Shown: in pieces, positions 1-6,165 of the stretch
Layout: every line of letters begins with the position of its first letter
Position numbering within the stretch: the first letter of the stretch is position 1
Translations under genes and position numbers: made by a program
Notes under the pieces: generated by a model
Database searches by the model: none
The model's input: only the letters and a program-made list of their open reading frames with translations
What the model was told of the DNA's origin: nothing
Source: Phycisphaerae bacterium
GTDB taxonomy: Bacteria > Planctomycetota > Phycisphaerae > Phycisphaerales > SM1A02
DNA: 9,836 bases
Assembly (NCBI GenBank): GCA_002690755.1
Contig: NZFT01000031.1
Location: 15,097-24,932, forward strand
Reading direction: 5' to 3'

Positions 1-1047
1 GACCTCGCCGGGACGCTGCGGGCCATGGCCACGTTGCTGGGGGAGGGGCTGGCCCCCGAACGCGCCCTCGACGGCATCGCCGAGCGGTTCCGACTCCTGC
101 TTTCGGCCGGGGTCTGCGGCGCCGATCCCGAGATCCTGGGCACGGGACCCGAAGAGGCCGCGGCCCTCGTCGACGAGGCCTCGAACTTCGAGCCGGAGCA
201 ACTGGTGCACATGATCGCGCTCTGCGACGCCGCGAGCGCCCGGGTCCGGGTGAGCGCCTCGCCGCGCGCGATCCTCGATGCCGCGGTGGCCCGCATGGCG
301 ATGTCGGAGCGATTCGCCCGGGCCGCCTCGCTGCTTGCGGGCGACACCGACACGGCGACGCCTTCGAAAAAAAAAAGCCTGACCGCCGCTGAGTCCCCGC
401 GGACCACGGAGGCGTCGGTCGCTCAGCCGGTCACCGGGGCGGCGACCGGTCCGAAGCCCGAATCGACGCCGGTCATCGCCCGGGCGGTGGAATCACCGAC
501 GAAGGCCGCGACGCCCGGGAAATCCGACCCGCCTGGAGATTCCGTGACGCCCGAGCGGCGCGTGGTGGCTTCGGCCACCTCGGCGGCCGCCGTGAACGAC
601 GCGGCGTCCGCGACGGATCCCCCGGCCGAGAAGGCGGGAGACATCGACGGCGAATCGCCCGGGCCCTGGGCTCGGCTCGAAGCCGCGGCGACCACGCCCC
701 GGCATCGTGCGATGCTCGCGGACTTCGAATTCGATCGGCTGGAAGGGAATGATCTCCGGCTCCGCCGCCGGGACGAGGCCTCCCCCGGGGCCGATTGGAC
801 GGTGTCGCATCCGGAATCCTTGGAGCGCATGGCCTCGGAAGCCCTCGGTCGGCGGATCCGGGTCGAGTTCGTCGGCGTCGCGGCGTCCGAGCCGGCGTCG
901 ACACCGATCGTCGAGCACGACGTCGAATCGCACCCGCTGGTCGCGGATGCGATGGAACTGTTCGACGCCCATGTCGTGCAGGTCAGGAGAATCGATGGTT
1001 CCCCGAAGGTCGAGGAACCGGTTGCCAGGACTGAAAGGGAAGACTAG
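1..1047 (+). CDS. dnaX: DNA polymerase III subunit tau/gamma, 3' part (5' end outside window)
   Basis: This is the C-terminal 348 codons of the clamp-loader subunit that loads the beta sliding clamp and, in its long tau form, couples the polymerase and helicase at the replication fork. The reading frame is open from the first base, so the AAA+ ATPase domains lie upstream of the window. Window residues 1-115 resemble the helical oligomerisation domain III (for example LVHMIALCDAASARV followed by a PRAILDAAVARMA segment). Residues 126-220 are a low-complexity Ala/Thr/Pro/Ser linker. Residues 221-348 form a compact tau-specific C-terminal domain starting PWARLEAAATTPRHR. A run of ten A (367-376) encodes three Lys at the domain III/linker junction and probably supports frameshifting to a gamma form. 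The TAG stop directly abuts the ebfC ATG, and ebfC then recR follow, which is the conserved dnaX-ybaB-recR order. That order supports the identification, because the tail itself is poorly conserved. Confidence 0.88.
   Translation, partial: DLAGTLRAMATLLGEGLAPERALDGIAERFRLLLSAGVCGADPEILGTGPEEAAALVDEASNFEPEQLVHMIALCDAASARVRVSASPRAILDAAVARMAMSERFARAASLLAGDTDTATPSKKKSLTAAESPRTTEASVAQPVTGAATGPKPESTPVIARAVESPTKAATPGKSDPPGDSVTPERRVVASATSAAAVNDAASATDPPAEKAGDIDGESPGPWARLEAAATTPRHRAMLADFEFDRLEGNDLRLRRRDEASPGADWTVSHPESLERMASEALGRRIRVEFVGVAASEPASTPIVEHDVESHPLVADAMELFDAHVVQVRRIDGSPKVEEPVARTERED
367..376 (+). other. A10 slippery tract, candidate dnaX programmed frameshift/transcript slippage site
   Basis: Ten consecutive A residues interrupt a strongly GC-rich gene. 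In the zero frame they read TCG AAA AAA AAA AGC, which contains a correctly phased A-AAA-AAA heptamer (369-375). In the -1 frame, translation would add Lys-Pro-Asp-Arg-Arg and stop at TGA 390-392. In the +1 frame it would add Ala and stop at TGA 380-382. Insertion or loss of one A by RNA polymerase gives the same two products. In E. coli dnaX a -1 ribosomal frameshift, and in Thermus thermophilus dnaX transcriptional slippage on an A run, create gamma. The site here falls at the same domain boundary. Downstream, 388-393 and 422-427 are complementary and 393-396 can pair with 401-404, but I cannot show that a stimulatory structure forms. Confidence 0.75.
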
Positions 1048-1422
1048 ATGTTCGATGCACTGAAGGGGATGGCCGGACTCGGCGGCATCATGAAGGATTT
1101 GCCCCGGATCAAGGAGCGGTTCGAGCAGGCCCGCGCCGAACTCGCCGAGATGACGGTCGAGGCCCAGGTCGGTGGCGGTGCGGTCACCGCGGTCGCCGAC
1201 GGCAAGATGCGGATTCGTTCGGTCGACGTCGATCCGGTGATGCTCGCGATCCTCGTGAAGGACGGCGAAGACGCCGATCGGGGCATGGCCGAGGACCTCA
1301 TCGCCAGCGCCGTCAACGCGGCGCTCGAACGAGCGCAGGAGATGATCGCGGATCATCTCAAGTCGGCGGCGTCGGAACTCAACATCCCGCTTCCCCCCGG
1401 TGGTCTGCCGGGACTCATGTGA
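1048..1422 (+). CDS. ebfC: Nucleoid-associated protein, YbaB/EbfC family
   Basis: This small DNA-binding protein of 124 residues belongs to the YbaB/EbfC family, whose members form dimers, coat DNA and are typically encoded between dnaX and recR. The family pattern is visible. An N-terminal MFDALKGMAGLGGIMKDL helix is followed by a long helix (to about residue 45). A Gly-rich turn and beta strands come next (VGGGAVTAVADGKMRIRSVDVD, about 48-69, broken here only for naming). A C-terminal helix ending in AASELNIPLPPGGLPGLM completes it. The length is slightly above the usual 100-110. The start is fixed by the abutting dnaX stop and by a purine-rich ribosome site (AGGGA, 1036-1040) seven bases upstream, inside dnaX. 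Translational coupling with dnaX is therefore likely. The exact cellular role of the family is still loosely defined. Confidence 0.93.
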   Translation: MFDALKGMAGLGGIMKDLPRIKERFEQARAELAEMTVEAQVGGGAVTAVADGKMRIRSVDVDPVMLAILVKDGEDADRGMAEDLIASAVNAALERAQEMIADHLKSAASELNIPLPPGGLPGLM

Positions 1423-1450
1423 TCCCCGGCGTTCGAGAAGGACGGTGCCC

Positions 1451-2074
1451 ATGGCCGCGTACCCCGAGAGCGTTTCGAACCTGATCGATGAATTCGCACG
1501 ACTTCCCGGCATCGGCCGGCGGAGCGCTGAAAGGCTCGCATTCTTCGTGCTGAAGAGTTCGAGCGACGAGGCCCTCGGCCTCGCCCGGTCCATCGCGCGG
1601 GTGAAGGAGTCGGTGCGACACTGTTCGATCTGCTGGAACCTCGCCGACGTCGATCCGTGTCCGATCTGCAGCGACCCCGAGCGAGACGCCTCGGTGGTGC
1701 TGGTGGTCGAGCAACCGCGCGATCTGATCAGCCTCGAGCAGACCGGCATGCATGCGGGCGTGTACCACGTCCTGCTCGGCCGGCTCGATCCGCTCGACGG
1801 GGTGGGGCCGGACGGTCTGACCGTCGACGATCTGATCACCCGCCTCCGCGAACCCGGGCGGAATGCGCGAAACGTTCCGGTCCGGGAGATCGTTCTCGGC
1901 CTCAATCCCGACATGGAGGGGGACACCACCTCCCTCCACGTCGCGGAGGAGGCCCGGCGACTCGGAATCTCGACCACCCGGCTCGCCCGAGGGCTGCCGT
2001 CGGGATCCCAGATCGAATACGCCAGCCGGGCGGTGCTGGCCGATGCCATCACCGAGCGGCGTCCGATCGACTGA
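1451..2074 (+). CDS. recR: Recombination mediator protein RecR
   Basis: RecR works with RecF and RecO to load RecA on gapped, SSB-coated DNA. The 207 residues match the family length of about 200 and show every domain in order. A helix-hairpin-helix segment covers residues 11-30 (DEFARLPGIGRRSAERLA). A four-cysteine zinc motif uses C58, C61, C70 and C73. A Toprim domain follows, with VVLVVEQPRDLISLEQTG, the YHVLLGRLDPLDGVGP block and the EGDTTS acidic motif. A Walker-B-like tail reads TRLARGLPSGSQIEYA. The frame is open further upstream (GTG at 1400), but ATG 1451 gives the expected N-terminus and has AAGGA at 1438-1442, eight bases away. It lies 28 bases after ebfC, consistent with one operon. 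Confidence 0.97.
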   Translation: MAAYPESVSNLIDEFARLPGIGRRSAERLAFFVLKSSSDEALGLARSIARVKESVRHCSICWNLADVDPCPICSDPERDASVVLVVEQPRDLISLEQTGMHAGVYHVLLGRLDPLDGVGPDGLTVDDLITRLREPGRNARNVPVREIVLGLNPDMEGDTTSLHVAEEARRLGISTTRLARGLPSGSQIEYASRAVLADAITERRPID

Positions 2075-2293
2075 TCACCGCGTGGTAAACGGGAATCATC
2101 CCGCGGATCCTGAAATGGAGCCTTCCGACGAGGATTCTCATTCGGAGATCGTTCTCCCGTCCGGCGATACCATGATGTCGCATGGTCCAACCCGGAACGG
2201 CCCGCGATGGTCGGGTGTCGAAGGATCGACGCCCCGCGGCGCCAACAGGCACGACGCCGAGGGAGCGCGTCTCCGTTCCGGAACGACCTCGCC
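2075..2293 (+). promoter_or_regulatory. Leader/intergenic region upstream of rpoN, with a possible promoter and small hairpins
   Basis: These 219 bases between recR and the chosen rpoN start hold no convincing gene. A TACCAT box at 2168-2173 resembles the TAGAAT and TAGACT boxes seen before other genes in this window and could be a -10 element, giving a leader of roughly 110 bases. It overlaps a 6-bp inverted repeat (ACCATG 2169-2174 with CATGGT 2181-2186). A second weak inverted repeat, GGGA-ATCA-TCCC, is at 2091-2102, shortly after the recR stop. It has no T tract, so it is a poor terminator candidate. No clear -35 is visible. Whether rpoN has its own promoter or reads through from dnaX is undecided. 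Confidence 0.3.
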
Positions 2294-3802
2294 ATGACCA
2301 CGATGCGATTCGACACGCGTCAACAGATGAAGCTCGGTCAGCAGATGAAGCTGGCCCCGAGGATGATCCAGTCGATGGAGATCCTCCAGTTGCCCCTCGC
2401 GGCGCTGCAGGAGCGGATCGAGCAGGAACTCGAGAAGAACGTCGCGCTCGAACTCGTGGAGCCGGGTGACGGCGGCGCGGCCGATCGTGAACCCGGTGGC
2501 GACGTCGCGGAGACGGAGCGCGAGTTCATCGCGGGCGAGGGGGGCGAGGATTTCGGACGCCTTGCGGACCTCGAGAATCGATACCGGGAGGTGTGGGATG
2601 GTGACGACTACGGGGCGCGACGCGCCGCCACCACCGGCGATCGGGACCGCAAGATGGACGCGATGGCGAACACCGCGGGACGCGGACTCGGACTCGCGGC
2701 GCAGCTCGAGGCGCAATGGCGGTTCGTGGATGCGGTGGAGAACGTGGCGGCCGCCGGCCGGCGACTCATCGAGTACGTCGACGACGACGGCCTCCTGGAG
2801 ACCGACCTCGACACGATTCTCGATCAGGGATCGGGACTCGGCATCGAGGACTGGTCGGTCGAACTCCTCGACCGCACCCTCGATCGGCTGCAGCGGATCC
2901 TCGATCCACCGGGGCTGATGGCGCGGTCCAAGCAGGAGTCCCTGCTGCTCCAGATCGATGCGATCGTCGAGCAGGAGGGCGACGAGGACGGCGCCTGGAC
3001 CGACGCGGCGGTGCTGGTGGGGGAGCACTTCGCGGATCTCGTGGAGAACCGGCTGCCGAAGATCGCCAAGGATGCGGAGATGCCCCTCGAACGGGTGCAG
3101 ATCGCGAAGGAGCTCATGCGACGACTGACGCTCTGGCCGGGGCGGGAGCTGGTCAACCCCGATGCGGGCGTCGTCGTTCCGGACGTCCTCGTCGAATACG
3201 AGCCGGAGTCCGACACCTACGTCGCGGCGCTCGCCGACGGGGTGGTTCCACCGCTGCGGATCAATCCGCAGGTCGAAGGGATGAAGGACGACCAGAAACT
3301 CGAAAAGAAGGATCGCGGTTTCATCGACGATGCGATTCGTGATGCGACCTGGCTCATCGATGCGGTCAATCAGCGGACGAACACGCTGCTTCGCGTGGTG
3401 CGGGTCGTCCTTTCACGGCAGCGGGAGTTCTTCGATCACGGCCCCCAGTTCCTGAAGCCGCTGCCGATGACCGAGGTCGCGGACCAGCTCGGGGTCCATG
3501 TCGCGACGGTCAGTCGTGCGGTCAGCGAGAAGTGGATGCAGACGCCGCGCGGGATGTTTCCGCTTCGCCGCTTCTTCTCGGGTGGCCGGGAATCCGACGC
3601 GGGTGACGATCGCAGCTGGGAGGCGATCAAGGAGATGCTGCGCGAGATCGTCGACGCGGAAGACAAGGCGAAGCCGTTGAGCGATCAGAAACTCGCGGAC
3701 GCGCTGGCCGAACGGGGCGTCGAGATCGCACGGCGGACCGTCGTGAAGTACCGCGAGCAGCTCGGCATTCCGCCCGCCCGGCGACGCAAGATCCACGCCT
3801 GA
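2294..3802 (+). CDS. rpoN: RNA polymerase sigma-54 factor
   Basis: This is the alternative sigma factor that recognises -24/-12 promoters and needs an AAA+ enhancer-binding activator to open DNA. The 502-residue protein has the full family architecture. The Gln/Leu-rich region I (about residues 10-55, LGQQMKLAPRMIQSMEILQLPL) binds the activator. It is followed by an acidic, variable region II (about 56-115). The core-binding region includes LQRILDPPGLMARSKQESLLLQ. A helix-turn-helix lies around 392-419 (MTEVADQLGVHVATVSRAV). The RpoN box ARRTVVKYRE is at 479-488, with Val where Ala is usual at position six. The frame continues upstream to ATG 2207, but that adds 29 Arg-rich residues not seen in the family, so ATG 2294 is preferred. 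No strong ribosome site precedes 2294, and ATG 2303 is also possible. No activator gene is adjacent. Confidence 0.97.
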   Translation: MTTMRFDTRQQMKLGQQMKLAPRMIQSMEILQLPLAALQERIEQELEKNVALELVEPGDGGAADREPGGDVAETEREFIAGEGGEDFGRLADLENRYREVWDGDDYGARRAATTGDRDRKMDAMANTAGRGLGLAAQLEAQWRFVDAVENVAAAGRRLIEYVDDDGLLETDLDTILDQGSGLGIEDWSVELLDRTLDRLQRILDPPGLMARSKQESLLLQIDAIVEQEGDEDGAWTDAAVLVGEHFADLVENRLPKIAKDAEMPLERVQIAKELMRRLTLWPGRELVNPDAGVVVPDVLVEYEPESDTYVAALADGVVPPLRINPQVEGMKDDQKLEKKDRGFIDDAIRDATWLIDAVNQRTNTLLRVVRVVLSRQREFFDHGPQFLKPLPMTEVADQLGVHVATVSRAVSEKWMQTPRGMFPLRRFFSGGRESDAGDDRSWEAIKEMLREIVDAEDKAKPLSDQKLADALAERGVEIARRTVVKYREQLGIPPARRRKIHA

Positions 3803-3889
3803 CCGGTCCCCAAGCCGCGCATCGGACCTGATTCGCAGGATCTTTCCGTCGTTCGTCCGCCGATTCCTCTTCCCACGTCGGCCGGTACG

Positions 3890-3895
3890 TAGACT
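3890..3895 (+). promoter_or_regulatory. Candidate -10 box (TAGACT) placed for a leaderless start
   Basis: TAGACT ends only six bases before the ATG at 3902, and no Shine-Dalgarno sequence lies between them. With the usual 6-7 bases between a -10 element and the start point, transcription would begin at or next to the A of the start codon. The preceding bases read CGGTACG, similar to the CGG preceding the TAGAAT box of the aminotransferase gene. No -35 match was seen at the expected spacing. The element is inferred from position and resemblance only. Confidence 0.4.
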
Positions 3896-3901
3896 GGGGC
3901 C

Positions 3902-5125
3902 ATGATGAAGCCGCCGGCATCGCAGGAACGATCGTCGCTTCTCCATCGCCTTGGCGGCGTCGTGGCGGGTTGTGTCGGCCTGTTCGCGAGCGGCGTCCTG
4001 ATACCGGCGACGGTGGTCACGGGTGATCCCCCCGAGGTCGATCCAGGGGCCGACTTCGTGATCTGGGGCACGCCGTACTACGTTCTGGAACCCTGCGTTC
4101 ATCGTCCCGTGGTCCAACTCTCGATGGGCGTCCTTCACGCCGCGGCGGTGCTGGATGATGGTGACGTCGTCTGCTGGGGCAGCAACTTCTTCGGCGAGTC
4201 GAACGTGCCGCCGGACGTCGGTTCGGGACCGTTCCAGATTCCGGCGGTGCAGGTATCGGCGGGCGAAGGCCACACCGCGGTGATCCTCGCGGACGGGTCC
4301 GTCCGCTGCTGGGGCGAGAACGAGTTCGCCGAGTGCATCGTCCCCCCCGAAGTCGGTTCCCCCGAGCATCCCGTCCGCTCGGTTCACGCCGCGGTCTACA
4401 GCACCACCGCGTTGATGATGGACGGCTCGGTCGTCTGCTGGGGCAACCCGGCGGCGCCGGATTGCGACCCCTTCGAGGCGATACCCGAGACGGGACTGCG
4501 GCGTCTGAGCGTCGGCAACCGGCACACCATCGGTCTGATGCAGGATGGATCGATCCACTGCTGGGGCGAGAATTTCCATGGCCAGTGCGACGTTCCCGAG
4601 GGGATCGGAGATCCCGGTCACCGGGTGGTCGCCATCGCGACGGGTTTCTCCCATTCGGTCGTCATTCTCGAGGACGGCTCGGTGCGTTGCTGGGGCGACG
4701 ACGCCCACGGCCAGGTCTCCGTTCCAGTCGGGATCGGGACACCGGAACACCCCGCTGCCGCGGTGGCGGCCGGTCTCGCCCACACCGTGCTGCTTCACGA
4801 GGACGGCAGTGTCGCCTCGTGGGGATTCAACTCCGGGGGGCAGACCGACGTGCCGACCTCGATCGCGGCCCCCGCGCGCAGGCCGATTCGTCCGCTCGTC
4901 GACGTGGTGGCTCGAGGACTCGGTTCCGGTGCGATCCGGGCGCCGGGGATCGCCTGCACCGGGGACCTCGATCGGGACGCCCGAGTCGGGGGGATCGATC
5001 TCGGCCTGATCCTGATCGACTGGGGCGGGCGGGACGGGTGCCGGTCGGATCTCGACCGGGACGGTCTGGTCGGGCCCGGCGACCTCGGTCTGCTGCTCTC
5101 GAACTGGGGCCGTTGCGGTTCCTGA
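3902..5125 (+). CDS. Secreted RCC1-repeat beta-propeller protein with dockerin-like C-terminus
   Basis: This is a predicted exported protein of 407 residues with no specific function that I recognise. A basic N-terminus (K3, R10, R16) and a hydrophobic stretch (about 17-37) look like a signal peptide. Residues 70-320 contain six RCC1-type repeats of about 43 residues with the pattern G..HT..L..DGSV.CWG.N..GQ..VP. The CWG cysteines are at 91, 136, 179, 220 and 263, and the sixth repeat has SWG at 306. Residues 350-407 hold two EF-hand-like loops (DLDRDARVGGID at 355-366 and DLDRDGLVGPGD at 383-394), each followed by a hydrophobic helix and a WG. This is a dockerin-type calcium-binding tail common on secreted planctomycete proteins. 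Such propellers usually mediate protein-protein or ligand contact. The tail may anchor or sort the protein outside the cytoplasm. No ribosome site is visible, and the start relies on the signal peptide and the upstream box. ATG 3905 is an equivalent alternative. Confidence 0.85.
   Translation: MMKPPASQERSSLLHRLGGVVAGCVGLFASGVLIPATVVTGDPPEVDPGADFVIWGTPYYVLEPCVHRPVVQLSMGVLHAAAVLDDGDVVCWGSNFFGESNVPPDVGSGPFQIPAVQVSAGEGHTAVILADGSVRCWGENEFAECIVPPEVGSPEHPVRSVHAAVYSTTALMMDGSVVCWGNPAAPDCDPFEAIPETGLRRLSVGNRHTIGLMQDGSIHCWGENFHGQCDVPEGIGDPGHRVVAIATGFSHSVVILEDGSVRCWGDDAHGQVSVPVGIGTPEHPAAAVAAGLAHTVLLHEDGSVASWGFNSGGQTDVPTSIAAPARRPIRPLVDVVARGLGSGAIRAPGIACTGDLDRDARVGGIDLGLILIDWGGRDGCRSDLDRDGLVGPGDLGLLLSNWGRCGS
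4109..4861 (+). repeat. Six tandem RCC1-type coding repeats, period about 129 bases
   Basis: The CWG-equivalent codons fall at 4172, 4307, 4436, 4559, 4688 and 4817, giving spacings of 135, 129, 123, 129 and 129 bases (45, 43, 41, 43 and 43 codons). The DNA is diverged, so this is an old protein-level duplication rather than recent tandem copies. The third repeat is the most degenerate: HAAVYSTTALMM replaces the usual GEGHTAVIL-like strand, and its GQ..VP end is lost. Together with the flanking half-motifs it probably forms one closed propeller. Confidence 0.8.
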
Positions 5126-5165
5126 GTCACGTGGCGGGATCGATCCGCGAGCGATCGGGAATCGG

Positions 5166-5171
5166 TAGAAT
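5166..5171 (+). promoter_or_regulatory. Candidate -10 box (TAGAAT) giving a leaderless ilvE transcript
   Basis: TAGAAT is a good match to the bacterial -10 consensus and ends eight bases before the ATG at 5180. The intervening TGTCCGCC-type sequence has no purine-rich ribosome site. A start point 6-8 bases downstream of the box would be at or within two bases of the ATG, so the mRNA would be leaderless. The 54-base gap after the propeller gene contains no obvious -35 element. Confidence 0.5.
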
Positions 5172-5179
5172 GTCCGCCC

Positions 5180-6052
5180 ATGTCTTACATCTGGCACGAC
5201 GGAAAAATGGTTCCGAAGGACGAGGCGATGGTCTCGGTCTTCGATCACGGCCTGCTCTACGGCGACGGCTGCTTCGAGGGGATCCGCGCCTACGGCGGCA
5301 GGATCCTGAAACTGAAGACGCACCTCGCCCGGATGTTCGAATCCGCGGCGCTCATCCATCTGAAACCCGCCTACGACTTCGAGGAGATCGAGGACGCGAT
5401 CCGGGCCACCGTGGATGCCAACGGCATCGAGGACGGCTACATCCGGCTGGTGTTCACCCGTGGCGTCGGCACGCTGGGACTGCATCCCTTCCGGTGCCCG
5501 ACCCCGGGCACGTTCATCATCGCCGACCGGATCCAACTCTACCCCGAGGAACTCTACGAGGAGGGGATGAAGGTCATCGTCGCCAAGCGTCCCCGCATCC
5601 CGATCGAGTGCCTCGATCCGCGGATCAAGAGCCTGAACTACCTCAACAACATCCTCGCCAAGGTCGAGGCGATCGAAGCGGGCGTGCTCGAGGCGATCAT
5701 GCTGAACACCGACGGCCAGGTCGCGGAATGCACCGGCGACAACATCTTCGCGGTGAAGGGTGACCGGATCTTCACGCCGGCGACCAGCACGGGGATCCTT
5801 CACGGCGTGACGCGACGGTTCGTGATGCGGGAGATCGCGCCCGCCTGCGGCTTCGAGGTCGATGAGGACGTCTTCGGAATCGAGACGCTGCTGGAGGCCG
5901 ACGAGGTGTTCCTGACCGGTACCGCGGCCGAGGTGATCGGCGTTTCGCGGATCGACGATTCGGTGATCGGAACCGGACGGATGGGTGAAGTCACCCGGCG
6001 ACTGGTGGCCGAGTTCAGAAGACGCATCGCCGAAGGTTGTCCCGAGGACTGA
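5180..6052 (+). CDS. ilvE: Branched-chain amino acid aminotransferase (class IV, PLP-dependent)
   Basis: This enzyme transfers the amino group between glutamate and the branched-chain 2-oxo acids, the last step of leucine, isoleucine and valine synthesis and the first of their breakdown. The 290 residues are standard for the short class IV fold. Visible features include the N-terminal FDHGLLYGDGCFEGIRAY block and the RLVFTRGVGTLGL segment. The Schiff-base lysine is expected at K150 in RIKSLNYLNNILAK. E183 lies in the GQVAECTGDNIF motif. The phosphate-binding loop is FLTGTAAEV near the C-terminus. The RG.G.LG motif favours a branched-chain over a D-amino-acid or aminodeoxychorismate enzyme, although substrate choice within class IV is not certain from sequence. 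No other ilv or leu genes are nearby. It appears to be a separate transcription unit starting from the TAGAAT box. Confidence 0.92.
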   Translation: MSYIWHDGKMVPKDEAMVSVFDHGLLYGDGCFEGIRAYGGRILKLKTHLARMFESAALIHLKPAYDFEEIEDAIRATVDANGIEDGYIRLVFTRGVGTLGLHPFRCPTPGTFIIADRIQLYPEELYEEGMKVIVAKRPRIPIECLDPRIKSLNYLNNILAKVEAIEAGVLEAIMLNTDGQVAECTGDNIFAVKGDRIFTPATSTGILHGVTRRFVMREIAPACGFEVDEDVFGIETLLEADEVFLTGTAAEVIGVSRIDDSVIGTGRMGEVTRRLVAEFRRRIAEGCPED

Positions 6053-6165
6053 GCCGCATCCGCGGGGTGGGTCGGCTGGAAAGACCGGAGGGTGGCCGAG
6101 CGTCTTTCGTTCGTCGGCGGGGTGTCTGCGGGCAGGCAGATCGGGTCCATGGAAGGAGCGTCTTC
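6053..6165 (+). promoter_or_regulatory. ilvE to zinc-ribbon gene spacer with a strong ribosome binding site
   Basis: The 113-base spacer ends with GGAAGGAG at 6151-6158, seven bases before the ATG at 6166. This is the clearest Shine-Dalgarno sequence in the window, and it decides the start of the downstream gene over in-frame upstream starts (ATG 6037 overlaps ilvE). No recognisable promoter or terminator was seen in the rest of the spacer, so co-transcription with ilvE is possible. Confidence 0.6.

Noticed and set aside
493..2316. Long minus-strand open frame (about 607 codons) opposite dnaX, ebfC and recR
   Set aside because: It is low-complexity and Arg/Ser-rich, matches no family, and lies opposite three confidently identified genes. 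High GC content keeps antisense frames open.
2182..2469. Possible small gene starting at ATG 2182, eight bases after TACCAT
   Set aside because: Its second half lies out of frame over the conserved region I of rpoN and its sequence is unlike a protein family. The box may still be a promoter for rpoN.
3801..3830. Inverted repeat GGTCC/GGACC after rpoN as a terminator
   Set aside because: The stem is only five pairs with a 14-base loop and no T tract follows.
5192..5210. TGGCAC near the start of ilvE as a sigma-54 -24 element
   Set aside because: The sequence at the -12 position is an A run with no GC, and the site lies inside the coding region.
4333..5763. Plus-strand open frame of 476 codons in another phase over the propeller gene and ilvE
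   Set aside because: It is almost all Arg, Gly, Pro and Asp. The competing frames have clear RCC1, dockerin-like and aminotransferase motifs.
3413..5803. Minus-strand open frame of about 796 codons opposite the rpoN end, the propeller gene and ilvE
   Set aside because: It is composed of Arg/Asp/His-rich sequence mirroring the coding strand and spans several real genes and their gaps. No domain is recognisable.
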